Source: Photorhabdus bodei (GTDB taxonomy: Bacteria; Pseudomonadota; Gammaproteobacteria; Enterobacterales; Enterobacteriaceae). From it: 64,000 nucleotides of DNA. Below are positions 1 through 9,100 of this stretch, one piece after another (positions within the stretch are counted from its first letter, which is position 1; each line of letters starts with the position of its first letter). The notes beneath the pieces are model-generated. The model was not told where the DNA came from and did not search any database. It saw nothing but the letters and a program-made list of their open reading frames with translations. Location of the stretch: assembly GCF_003287735.1 (NCBI RefSeq), contig NZ_NSCM01000006.1:1-64000 (forward strand), in the 5' to 3' direction. A program made the position numbers and the translations under genes.

Positions 1-63
1 TGAAATAAACTCATGAATAGAAATGCCTTTTTGGAATTGAATCTGATTTTTAGCCATTTTCAT
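1..63 (-). CDS. Partial transposase, IS1595-like (N-terminus only)
   Basis: The complement of the first 63 bases reads as the start of a protein, with a strong ribosome-binding site (GGAGGT, complement of 66-71) just before the ATG at 61-63. A second in-frame ATG lies at 54-56. The visible residues begin MKMAKNQIQFQKG and then a short Ser/His/Glu/Phe stretch. This resembles the opening of IS1595-family DDE transposases as I remember them. Only 21 codons are visible, so the family call is tentative. The rest of the gene lies beyond the window. Confidence 0.45.
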   Translation of the reverse strand, partial: MKMAKNQIQFQKGISIHEFIS

Positions 64-156
64 TTACCTCCACACAGACTTATTTTAAGTATACGCCTAT
101 GGGAGCTGAATTTAAGTGATAATCAGGTAAATTATTGTAGAGATAATTTCTCAACG

Positions 157-219
157 CTCATAGTCTAGAGATAAAAAGGAATAATTAAATATCTTTATAG
201 CTTATAGGGTTAATTATTT
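157..219. repeat. Upstream block shared with fibre gene promoters (copy A)
   Basis: This stretch is about 80% identical by eye to 1835-1899, which lies upstream of the fibre gene starting at 1755. Shared words include TAGTCTAG and CTTATAGGGTTAA. A weaker copy lies near 4468-4535, upstream of the third fibre gene. Copy A has no fibre gene to its left inside the window. It may be the leader of a lost or displaced fibre gene, or part of the neighbouring insertion sequence. Confidence 0.5.
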
Positions 220-438
220 TGGGGCTGTCTTGTATAATTCAATACATTTTAATTGAAAATATATTGAATAATTAATTTTCTCTTATGGAAATCACCTTGA
301 ATAATTTCTATGTTGAAAGATTTATTCTGGAAAGTAAATTTCGATGACGTACAAGATCACTAATATCGTATGAACTAAAAAATCTTGGTGGAGAATAGCT
401 TGTATGATGACAGAATATTTACCATTGTAGTATTAGCA

Positions 439-481
439 ATAATAAAATAATTAAGGCCGAGATTCTGTCTGAATCCCGGCC
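439..481 (-). terminator. Rho-independent terminator of the fibre operon
   Basis: On the minus strand an 11-bp GC-rich stem (GGCCGGGATTC pairing with GAATCTCGGCC, one G-U pair) closes a five-base loop. A T-rich tract follows. It lies just after the stop codon of the tail-fibre assembly gene that ends at 492. Confidence 0.85.
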
Positions 482-491
482 ATTTTATTAA

Positions 492-926
492 TTACGATAA
501 TGGTGCAATTGGCCAGTCAATTTTTGGGGCTTTTGACGTATCAACCCGGTTAAGCATCACCCGGTATTTTTTCCATTCTTTGAGTAATCGCATTTCTTCG
601 TCTGTTGCTATATCAAGTTCTATTGCGTCGGAAATAGGTGTTATTTTTTCATTTGCAAGAGATATAAATTGCGTTCTTTGGCTTTCCGCTATGGCTATTA
701 ATTCCTCTTTTGTTGGTGGTGGAGTGTCTTCCCAACAAGGAAGACCATCTTCTCCATAGGAAAGTATTTTTCCGGCGGGAGGTATTCCCGAGAACTTATT
801 GAATATGCCATCAGTTACAGATATAGGATCATTTGGCCATGATCCTGCTGCAATATAATCCTGCTGTAATGATAGCGGATAAAATGCTTTATTTAATGCG
901 CTAAATACATAGTTTTTATCGTTCAT
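492..926 (-). CDS. Phage tail fibre assembly protein (Tfa-like)
   Basis: A 144-residue protein of the caudoviral tail-fibre assembly chaperone type. These proteins bind the tip of the cognate fibre and help it fold. The recognisable features are an N-terminal segment with proline/glycine-rich strands, a PPPTKEEL linker, then a helical half containing a run of acidic residues and a conserved LLKEWKKYRVMLNR segment near residues 115-128, ending in a Trp-Pro tail. It starts one base after the stop of the fibre gene at 928-1755, so the two are co-transcribed. A terminator follows. No other phage structural genes are visible here. Confidence 0.85.
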   Translation of the reverse strand: MNDKNYVFSALNKAFYPLSLQQDYIAAGSWPNDPISVTDGIFNKFSGIPPAGKILSYGEDGLPCWEDTPPPTKEELIAIAESQRTQFISLANEKITPISDAIELDIATDEEMRLLKEWKKYRVMLNRVDTSKAPKIDWPIAPLS

Positions 927-927
927 A

Positions 928-1755
928 TTAATACCCTATTGCTCTATAAAATGCTGCTACAGGAATTTGTAAATTTGGAATACTGCTAAAACATTGGAAT
1001 TGGGCATTATTGACCGTCATTAGTGAAAATGTTCCAGCATGTTGAGGAGCGTTACCAACGTGAGTTAACGTGACGTTGAGACATTTATTCGGGAATGGGA
1101 TTGGAAAGTTATTTAAAGCACCAGCTTCGGCATAAGCATTGCCTTTAACTGATGCTATTCCCCACATTTCAATTAAACCCGAAGGTAATTTTTGCCATCC
1201 GACCTGATTCAGGTTAGCGGTGAAAAACGACATATTAGGTACCTGATTTTCACCATTCCCTATCGTTATATTTGTTGAATCTGATAAACCAAGGTTCTTT
1301 ATAAATGCAGCTTTATCAGGAATGTCTGCACCGTTTTGGTCTTTTGCCAGTCGATTATTAGCATTATCATTTACATCAGAAACAAGCTTCTGAGTTGAAG
1401 CAAGTGTATTACTGTTGCCTATTTGGTCTGTGAGCTGAACAATTCCTTTTTCTGTTAATGAGGCATCGGGAGTTTCTGTTGTGTTTTTTTGTTCTAAGGC
1501 TTTCTTGAATTGGGCGGTGAGTTTATCTATATCCCCATTATCCAGAACATCTTCGCTAGATTGTGTTGCGATAAAATTAGCGACGACAGTGGATATGGTT
1601 GACGACTGACGTAATGCCTTATTTAATAGTTCAGGGGTAATATCTGCTGTTGGAAACCCAGTTTGTAATTTTTGTTCTTTTTCATATGTTTCTTGGGTCA
1701 TTATATTTGCATTTTCACTAATAGAAAAAGCCTTAAAATCATTCTTTTGACTCAT
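928..1755 (-). CDS. Phage-type tail fibre protein, 275 aa
   Basis: The first about 60 residues (KNDFKAFSIS...NKALRQSST...VVANFIAT) are shared with the fibre genes at 2247-3518, 3669-4382 and 16436-17032, and presumably anchor the fibre to a baseplate. A collar-like part follows, with LTDQIGNSNTLASTQKLVSDVNDN and a QNGADIPDKAAFIKNLGL element of the type found in enterobacterial phage fibres. The C-terminal about 90 residues (GWQKLPSGLIEMWG through FPIPFPNKCLNVTLTH to FYRAIGY) form a tip domain, closely related to the tip of the 237-aa paralogue. The gene is followed by its probable chaperone (tfa). Whether the product equips a prophage, a pyocin-like particle or a contractile injection system cannot be decided from this window. 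Confidence 0.85.
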   Translation of the reverse strand: MSQKNDFKAFSISENANIMTQETYEKEQKLQTGFPTADITPELLNKALRQSSTISTVVANFIATQSSEDVLDNGDIDKLTAQFKKALEQKNTTETPDASLTEKGIVQLTDQIGNSNTLASTQKLVSDVNDNANNRLAKDQNGADIPDKAAFIKNLGLSDSTNITIGNGENQVPNMSFFTANLNQVGWQKLPSGLIEMWGIASVKGNAYAEAGALNNFPIPFPNKCLNVTLTHVGNAPQHAGTFSLMTVNNAQFQCFSSIPNLQIPVAAFYRAIGY

Positions 1756-1834
1756 ATATTTTTCTCCAATTAAGCAGTGTATTTTATAAGCAATATAGTG
1801 AATTTTTATAAAAATAATTTTTCCCTATTCACGC

Positions 1835-1899
1835 CAGCTATAGTCTAGTTAGAAAAAAGAATAATGGAATACTCTTATAACTTATAGGGTTAACTATTT
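1835..1899. repeat. Upstream block shared with fibre gene promoters (copy B)
   Basis: About 80% identical to 157-219 and more loosely to 4468-4535. It lies 80-145 bp upstream of the minus-strand fibre gene that starts at 1755. Recurrence ahead of paralogous fibre genes suggests a duplicated promoter/leader. No precise promoter is assigned. Confidence 0.5.
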
Positions 1900-2060
1900 T
1901 TATATAATTGTTGGTAATGAATATGTTAATTTTTTGTAATCTAAAATGTATCTAAACTCTTTGCATTTAATGTTTGAAAATGATTTTTATTAATTATATT
2001 AATAGTCTGAGAAGGTTGGGTGATTGCCATAATATTTTTATTAATAAAGTCCCATTTATT

Positions 2061-2206
2061 ACTTGAAAGATAACGGGTATATACCCAATGGATTTCAAGA
2101 TGCATCGCGGCGGCAAGAGAGCGAATCCCCGGGAGCATAGATAACTATGTGACCGGGGTGAGAGAGTGCAGCCAACAAAGAAGCAACTTGAAAGATGACG
2201 GGTATA
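2061..2206. repeat. ERIC element with duplicated terminal piece
   Basis: The element from about 2080 to 2206 is a palindromic sequence of about 127 bp. Its core words (GAATCCCCGGGAGC, ATAGATAACTATGTGACCGGGGTGAG) correspond to the classical ERIC core. Just outside its left end, 2061-2080 (ACTTGAAAGATAACGGGTAT) repeats the element's own right end at 2187-2206 with one mismatch. This looks like a nested or partially duplicated terminus. Confidence 0.8.
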
Positions 2207-2215
2207 AAGACAAAA

Positions 2216-2240
2216 TGGGAAAAGGGCTGCCATGCAGCCC
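2216..2240 (-). terminator. Terminator after the 423-aa fibre gene
   Basis: On the minus strand GGGCTGC-ATG-GCAGCCC (2224-2240) forms a perfect 7-bp stem, followed by TTTTCCCATTTT. It sits seven bases past the stop codon of the fibre gene ending at 2247. Confidence 0.8.
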
Positions 2241-2246
2241 ATAGTT

Positions 2247-3518
2247 TTAATCAGCAATATAAATTTCTGTAATATCAGGGCAATCCTCTTTGTTTACTAT
2301 AGATAACCTCACTCCTCCGTCTGATGAATGCACAACGAGCCATCCTTTTGATCCATATCCAGTGCCAACCAAAATATTATCGATCGGAGGCATTTGTAAA
2401 GGTAAAAATATACCCGGGCTACCAGTACGTAAATATATACATCTTCCTCGTATGTCCTGACTCAGTAATATGCTACTTCCGCTATCTCCACTCCTTCCTA
2501 TTTTTCGCCATCCCTGATTAGGGCCTTTCTTTTGATATCGTTCGTCGGATTCTGAACGTGAATATGCCCCCACATCTCTGGCTTCCAGATTGATGTCTTC
2601 AATCAGCGCTTTGCCGTTAATTTTCCTGTTATTAGGAACCGCATTTTTTGCCAATGTCACGGTTTCTGATAAGCCAAGTTCATTTACAGTAGGTTTGTTT
2701 TTGGTTGTATAAATGCTAGTCCAATCTTCTTCAAATCCATAATTATCACGAGCCGAGCGATAAGCAATACCCCCGTTTTTATAATGCACTTTCAACTGAA
2801 AAGCCGGACAATTCCCAGCGCCATTATAGAAGTGCACAACATGATCACTAAATTTCGCATGCAGTAAGTCATATGACCCTGAATCTACATTCCACGGGAC
2901 TTGGTTATCAACAGAATATTTTCCTGTTAATCCGAGCCTAAATGCTCCCACATCTCCAGCCGCTAAATTGATATCTCCAGTCAGCGATTTACCATTAATT
3001 TTCCTACTATTCGGCACAGCATTTTTCGCCAAATTGACGGTTTCCAATAAGTCGAGATTTTTCACAAACTCATTTTTATTGGGAATATCTGCCCCATTTT
3101 GGTTTTTGGCTAATCTATTGTTAGCATTATCATTGACATCAGAAACAAGCTTCTGAGTTGCAGCGAGTGAATGACTATTACCAACCACATCTGTAAGCTG
3201 AACAATACCTTTCTGTGTTAATGAGGCATCGGGAACTTTTGGTATCATTTTCTGTTCCAGCGCCTGATTTAATTGAGCGGTGAGTTTATCTATATTTCCA
3301 TCATCCAGAACATCATTGCCAGAGTGTGTCGCGATAAAATTAGCGACTACTGAGGATATTGTAGATGATTGACGTAATGCCTTATTTAATATATTAGTGG
3401 TAATACCATCGGGTGCAAATCCGGTCTTCAAATTTTGACTTTCTTCATATTTTTCTTGGCTCGCTGCATTAGCATTAATACTAATAGAAAAAGCCTTAAA
3501 ATCATTTTTAGGACTCAT
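2247..3518 (-). CDS. Phage-type tail fibre protein, 423 aa
   Basis: The longest of four fibre paralogues here. It shares the N-terminal anchor and the LTD..GNS..AATQKLVSDVNDN collar with its neighbours. The middle contains two copies of a unit around LAKNAVPN.RKINGK.L..DINL...DVGA, near residues 165-195 and 290-320. Between them lies a segment rich in Tyr/Asp that resembles a shaft domain. The C-terminal about 100 residues, beginning QGWRKIGRSGDSGSS, are unrelated to the tips of the other three copies. This mosaic of constant base and exchanged tip is usual for host-range proteins. No assembly chaperone gene follows. A terminator and an ERIC element do. Confidence 0.83.
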   Translation of the reverse strand: MSPKNDFKAFSISINANAASQEKYEESQNLKTGFAPDGITTNILNKALRQSSTISSVVANFIATHSGNDVLDDGNIDKLTAQLNQALEQKMIPKVPDASLTQKGIVQLTDVVGNSHSLAATQKLVSDVNDNANNRLAKNQNGADIPNKNEFVKNLDLLETVNLAKNAVPNSRKINGKSLTGDINLAAGDVGAFRLGLTGKYSVDNQVPWNVDSGSYDLLHAKFSDHVVHFYNGAGNCPAFQLKVHYKNGGIAYRSARDNYGFEEDWTSIYTTKNKPTVNELGLSETVTLAKNAVPNNRKINGKALIEDINLEARDVGAYSRSESDERYQKKGPNQGWRKIGRSGDSGSSILLSQDIRGRCIYLRTGSPGIFLPLQMPPIDNILVGTGYGSKGWLVVHSSDGGVRLSIVNKEDCPDITEIYIAD

Positions 3519-3581
3519 GCTATACTCCTTAGATTAAGTAATGAATTTTATAAATAACATATTGAATTATTGTAAAATTGA

Positions 3582-3623
3582 TTCCTTATTTAATGTGCTG
3601 AATACATGATTTTTATCGATCAT
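3582..3623 (-). pseudogene. Remnant of a tail fibre assembly gene 5' end
   Basis: The complement reads M-I-D-K-N-H-V-F-S-T-L-N-K, matching the first 13 residues of the intact assembly gene at 492-926 with four substitutions. The match then stops. The remnant lies between the stop of the third fibre gene's neighbourhood and the next fibre gene. It suggests a fibre-tfa module was deleted or recombined away here. Confidence 0.6.
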
Positions 3624-3668
3624 AATTTTTTGCCATTCTAATTAAATGATTATGCTAATTTTATTAAA

Positions 3669-4382
3669 TTAATATCCTATCGCCCTAAAATATGACAGAA
3701 CAAAAGGTTGTGTATCGTTTGTACCTCTATAACATTTAAATTGACGTTGATTTTCTATGATTACTGAGAATACTCCTGCTGCTTGGGGACCAAAACCATA
3801 GTGAGTTAATGTGACATTTAAACATTTATTTGGAAACGGTATTGGAAAATTATTTAAATATCCTCCATAAGACACATTAACCATGCCCCACATTTCAATT
3901 AAACCTGAAGGTAATTTTTGCCAGCCATTCTGGATCAAGCTTGCGGTAAAAAGAGACATATCTGGAAGCTGATTAATTCTATGATTCAAATTATTATTGA
4001 TATCGGAGACAAGTTTCTGTGTTGCAGCCAGTGTATTGCTATTGCCAGCCACATCTGTAAGTTGAACAACACCTTTCTGTATTAATGAGGCATTAGGAAC
4101 TTGTGTTGCAAATTTTTGTTGTAACGCCTTATTTAATTGAATATTAAGTTTAGCGGTATCACCATCATCAAGAACATCTTCACCAGATTGTGTCGCAATG
4201 AAATTAGCGACTACAGAGGCTATTGTTGATGATTGGCGTAATGTTTTATTTAATAAGTGAATAGGAACATTATCTGGTGGGAATCCAGAATATAAACTCA
4301 GACTTTCTTCATATCTTTCTTGACTCACTACGTTGGCATTGGCGCTAGTAGAAAACGCTTTAAAATCATTTTTAGGACTCAT
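3669..4382 (-). CDS. Phage-type tail fibre protein, 237 aa
   Basis: A short fibre paralogue. Residues 1-60 carry the common anchor (KNDFKAFSTSANANVVSQERYEES). Residues 60-150 hold the coiled collar with VAGNSNTLAATQKLVSDINNN. The last 90 residues are a tip domain (GWQKLPSGLIEMWG...FRAIGY) closely related to that of the 275-aa fibre but diverged in its middle. The QNGADIP collar element is missing, which accounts for the shorter length. The start is supported by an AGGAAAG-like ribosome-binding site upstream of the ATG at 4380-4382. Confidence 0.83.
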   Translation of the reverse strand: MSPKNDFKAFSTSANANVVSQERYEESLSLYSGFPPDNVPIHLLNKTLRQSSTIASVVANFIATQSGEDVLDDGDTAKLNIQLNKALQQKFATQVPNASLIQKGVVQLTDVAGNSNTLAATQKLVSDINNNLNHRINQLPDMSLFTASLIQNGWQKLPSGLIEMWGMVNVSYGGYLNNFPIPFPNKCLNVTLTHYGFGPQAAGVFSVIIENQRQFKCYRGTNDTQPFVLSYFRAIGY

Positions 4383-5023
4383 ATGCTTTCCTTAAATTAA
4401 ATAACATTGTTTTGTAATTAATATCTTGGGTTATAGTACACATGATTTCTCGCGATTGATTTCAACTATAGAGTTTAGCCTAAAAAAAGGTTGGTAAGAT
4501 GCTATTATAGATTAAACGATTAATGATTTGTGTATGATTGGTAGCGATAAATAGTTTAATATCTTGTAATCGAAAATATACCAAGGCATTTGGTGCTAGG
4601 TCTTTATTTTTGTAACTTAATTATTAATTTGGAAATGGAATACTATATTACCACAACTATTAATCTCGACGGTTTAATTAGAGGTTATATCATGATTATG
4701 AAGATTTCTTTATGAAAGGATGGGCGTTAGCTCTGGACAGCAACTGAAATATTCTTATATCCAGAAAGCAGAAATTTTATTTATGATATATTTTTGTTTT
4801 TCTTTTGTTAATATTATGCTTTAAGGATTTATCTGTGTTTTTATAAAAAAATCAGACTATTATTGTTAGATGATATTTTTGTAGATGAACTATTATTTTA
4901 TTTTGCTTATTCATTTGACCATATTTATAGAGATATAAGCTCATTATATCTTTGGGATTAATGCTTCTATTTTTCGATATGTTGGGTTGTCTTTGTGAAT
5001 AAATTTGTTTTTAAGGGAGAAAT
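4383..5023. other. AT-rich intergenic region between fibre gene and toxin locus
   Basis: No convincing gene is seen. The left part (about 4468-4535) carries a weak third copy of the block found upstream of the other fibre genes. The remainder is very AT-rich, with many T/A runs, and probably holds promoters for the leftward fibre gene and the rightward toxin locus. I could not fix individual promoter elements. Confidence 0.5.
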
Positions 5024-5119
5024 ATGTTTAAAAAATTAGAACAAGTCATCTTTGATGCCAGTGATAATAAAAGCATTTTCTCTCTTATTTCTTTGGTTGC
5101 AAAAAGAACAATGGGATAA
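5024..5119 (+). CDS. Small ORF of 31 codons upstream of the toxin gene
   Basis: ATG at 5024 is preceded by a good ribosome-binding site (AAGGGAGA at 5013-5020). The product reads MFKKLEQVIFDASDNKS followed by a hydrophobic FSLISLVAK stretch. I do not recognise it. It could be a leader peptide, a truncated remnant of a gene that once preceded rtxA, or a genuine micro-protein. An inverted repeat with 10-bp arms (5138-5147 and 5185-5194) follows it. Confidence 0.3.
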   Translation: MFKKLEQVIFDASDNKSIFSLISLVAKRTMG

Positions 5120-5326
5120 ATAAGATAGTGTCTGAAAACAGCAATCAGCCTGAATTAAAACAAATTATATAAAACATGCTTAATTGATTGCTGTCATTGT
5201 GCTTTTTGCCGTGGGAAGGTCAGGGGATTTGTATCATCCGCGGGAAATTAGATTTTCAAAACAACTGTTGTATCTGTCAGATGCAGTGGTTTTCTATTTA
5301 ACCTCAGCTTAATTAAGGGATTGTTT

Positions 5327-5905
5327 ATGGGGAAATCATCAAACCGTAGTGCGGAATTTTTCTTTACTGGGAAATATGATGATGATGATGGTGGGAATAA
5401 TATTGTTGCTATTGGATTGGGAGGGGAGATTTATGCCAAAAGAGGGAATGATAATATTACCGTTGGTGCGCTTGAGACAACAATCCATGCCACTTCTGGC
5501 GATAAGGCTGTAGAGGGTGCTGCCGGATATCTAAAAATAGTGGATATTGACAGTAATCTGAAGGTACATGGTGCCGCGGGTTACGCAAGTATTGATAAAA
5601 GCGGTAATGGCAATATTTCATTTGCTGGCGCGGCGGGTGGTGTTTCCATGGATCACCGAGGGAGCAGCGGTAATCTAAATTTTTCTGGGGCTGCCGCTTA
5701 TAACAACCTCAGTCGTAAAGGTCAATCCGGTAATGTGGCATTTAAGGGTATCGGTGGTTATAACGGATTATGGCACGAAACTAATCAGGGGGATTTAAAC
5801 TTTAATGCCGCAGGGGCGGGTAATAAAATTGACCGTACCTGGCATGACCGTTATGCAAGGAAGCAAGGGAAATGTGATATTTGTTGGTGGAGGGGCAGCA
5901 AATAG
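5327..5905 (+). CDS. N-terminal fragment of MARTX toxin (before frameshift)
   Basis: This open frame encodes 192 residues: the conserved MARTX opening followed by five or six A-type repeats (GAAGYA, GAAGGVS, GAAAYNN, GIGGYNG, GAGNKI spaced about every 20 residues). After Tyr-176 (RTWHDRY) the sequence turns into non-repeat residues rich in Lys, Arg and Cys and stops at 5903-5905. That is the signature of a frameshift, because the repeat pattern resumes in frame 3. If translated, the product lacks the effector region and protease and would not be a functional toxin. Confidence 0.7.
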   Translation: MGKSSNRSAEFFFTGKYDDDDGGNNIVAIGLGGEIYAKRGNDNITVGALETTIHATSGDKAVEGAAGYLKIVDIDSNLKVHGAAGYASIDKSGNGNISFAGAAGGVSMDHRGSSGNLNFSGAAAYNNLSRKGQSGNVAFKGIGGYNGLWHETNQGDLNFNAAGAGNKIDRTWHDRYARKQGKCDICWWRGSK

Positions 5906-6179
5906 CATCAGTTCGCGGGTGGAAAGCGGTAATATTAAGTTGACTGGTGCTGGGGTTGATAACCACATTATTCGTAAAGGGAGAGAAGGCAATATTATCT
6001 TTCAGGGTGCTGGAGCATCAAATCGCATTGAACGTTTGCGAAATAGTAAAGATAAATATGAACAGACTCGCGGTAATATCGAATTTTAAGGTGCCGGCGG
6101 TTATAACAAAATTTATTCTGATATAGCTCATGGTAATATCCGTTTCTCCGGTGCCGGTGGTTACAATGAAATATCAAGA

Positions 6180-9100
6180 ATGGGTGAGGATAGCGATTCG
6201 TATAATAAAGCTTTGGGATACGCTAGCGCGGAGAAAATTGTATTAATAACGGCGAAGATGGGAGTCCAGAAGCCTCAGCAAGTAACTGCTATTAAATCAA
6301 CGATTGAACCCAATACTTATCTCTTTGCGTTTGCTGACGGAAAATATACTAAGATCAGCAAAGTTCAGCTAAAAAATGATCCTAAAACCGATAAATTGAG
6401 TTATTACGCCACTTCATGGCGTAAAAATGGTAATCAACTCAAAAATCTTGCTACGGAAAATATCTCTTTAGAGAATGGATATGATGATATAAGCAATGAT
6501 GGTGATTATCGTCTTTTTAATTTAATCTTTGAACATCATCAGCCCGTTACTATTCAGCATATTGTCGAAGAAGATTTGCGAGAAAATCAGTGGGTGACTT
6601 ATGCCAGCGGAACCACCGCTAAAGCAGAAGATATCAAGCTGATTGATGCAAAAATGCATGGGCGTTCAATCCATTCTAATGGTTCGGTCTTGGATGTTTC
6701 GGCGGTGAAATCGAATCGTCTATCAAATGCTTATGTCTATGCCAAATATGTCGAGTCATATACCAAAGTGGTTGTGGTGGAATTGAAGAATGATGATAAA
6801 ACCGGAGAGCTGAAATATTATGCCAGTGCCTGGTATAAAGCGGGCGACCATACCCGTGATTTATCCAATGAAGATTTTTCACGCGCAAATGGTTATAGCT
6901 CGATGGAGGTGGGGGGATATTCACTCACTAACCTTAAATATCAAGTCGATACTGTACGTCGTGTCTCTGAGCATTTAGAACATATTGAAGAATATAGTCG
7001 TCAGGAATTGGTGAAATCATCTTCGGGTATCGGTGATAGCTCCGGTGACGTTAATTTTAGCGGTATGGGTGGCGGAAACCTCATTAAATCCAGTGTAATA
7101 AATGGCAATGTTAATTTTGAAGGTGATGGGATTGCTAACGTCATTCTTCATAGTTCGAGATCGGGTAATACGCATTTTGAAGGCGCAGGTGCTGCCAATA
7201 TCATCGAAAAAAGTGGCATGGATGGCAATCTGACATTCCGTGGTGCAGGCTTGGCGAATGTCCTTGTTCACCAAGGCCGGAGTGGGGAAATGGATGTTTA
7301 CGCCGGTGGTGCGGCAAACGTTCTGGTGCGTGTCGGTAATGGACGGTATCTGGCTCATCTTTTGGCGATTGGCAATATCTCAATCCACCAAGGTAATGGC
7401 GACAGCCGGGTCATCATGTTGGGTGGGTATAACACCCATACCCAAATAGGTGAGGGCAGCGCTAATTGGTTAGGTGCCGGCGGTTTTAATGTCATGACCC
7501 GAAAAGGTAGAGGGAGTATTTCCTCGTTACTTTTGGGGGGTGTTAATGTGTTGACCAAGCTTGGCGGAGGTAATCTGGTTTCTGGCATGCTCGGGGGAGC
7601 CAACATCATCACGCATATTACGGGTGATAATGAAATATCAGACACCACGGCAATTGCGCTGGGCGGTGCCAATATCCTCACCAAAAAAGGAGGAGGTGAT
7701 GTTGTTGCGCTGATGGGCGGTGGCGCAAATGTTCTGACTCACATTGGTCATGGAAGCACGACGGGGGTGATGCTGGGTGGAGCCAATATCCTGACCAAAG
7801 TAGGCAATGGTGATACTACCGGCATTATGCTTGGGATTGGTAATGTGCTGACTCATGTTGGTGACTATCAGACATTAGGGGTCATGGGAGCAGCAGGTAA
7901 CATCTTTACTAAAGTGGGAGATGGAACCGCAATTGCGGCCATGATTGGGGCTGGCAATATCTTTACCCATGTTGGCAAGGGTGATGCATGGGCGTTGATG
8001 GGTGGTCTGGGTAATATCTTTACCAAAGTAGGGGATGGTAAGGCGTTGGCACTGATGGTAGCCGCTGGCAATGTGTTTACCCACGTTGGGGATGGGATGA
8101 GCGTTGCCTTGATGTTGGCTAAAGGCAATATCGCTACCAAAGTGGGTAATGGTACGACCTTGGCAGCAATGATCGGTGAGGCCAATGTGATGACCCATGT
8201 CGGTAATGGCTCAACCTTTGCCGCGATGATCGGGCAGGGCAATATCCTGACGAAAGCGGGCAATGATTTGGCGTTAGGTTTGATGGTGGGTGAAGCTAAT
8301 ATCTATTCGCATGTAGGTGATGGCACCAGCATTGGCTTGCTTGCCGGTAAGTTGAACGTGATGACCAAAGTGGGTGACGGGACCACGCTGGCGGCCATGT
8401 TTGGTGAAGCGAATATCATGACGCATTATGGTCAAGGCTTAACTGGGGTATTGGCACTGGGTAAAGCCAATATTGTCACCAAAATGGGTAAGGGTTTTAT
8501 GGGGGTTGTGGCAGCGGCCGAGGCTAACGTTGTGACTCATATGGGAGCATCAACGACGGCTGCCGTGCTATTAGGTAAAGGCAATATTCTGACGAAAGAG
8601 GGTAATGGGACGACGGTCGGCCTGCTTATTTCCGATGTGGGTAACATCATGACCCACATTGGTGATGGCACAACCGTGGGTTTCGCTAAAGGTAAAGCCA
8701 ATATCATCACTAAAGTGGGGGAAGGTACAGGGATTAACGCCGTCTGGGGTGAGGCTAATATCTTGACTCATGTTGGTGATGGCGACCGTTACAATTTCGC
8801 GAAAGGTAAAGCGAATATCATTACCAAAGTGGGCGGAATGCGAGAAGTCACGGTAGTTCAGGGCGATGCTAACATTATCACCCACGTTGGTAACGGTGAT
8901 GATTACACGGGAGCCTGGGGCAAAGCTAATGTGATTACTAAGGTAGGCGATGGGAATAATGTGGTACTTGCTAAAGCTGATGACAACATTGTGACTCAAG
9001 TCGGTAACGGTGACAGCTTTAATGCCTTGTGGAGTAAAGGCAATATCGTCACCAAAGTCGGTGATGGTATGCAGGTTACCGCAGCCAAGGGTAAAGCCAA

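Noticed and set aside
222..241. GGGGCTGTCTTGTATAATTC as an insertion-sequence end
   Set aside because: It looks like an IS terminus, but no matching inverted copy is in the window, and the fibre-leader block lies between it and the transposase start, so I could not define an element.
1941..2257. Two overlapping minus-strand frames
   Set aside because: They run through the ERIC element and the non-coding leader. The translated residues are ERIC-derived and recur with other copies.
5840..5870. Programmed ribosomal frameshift in rtxA
   Set aside because: No slippery heptamer is seen at the junction, and a separate in-frame TAA follows 230 bp later, so recoding alone could not produce the full toxin.
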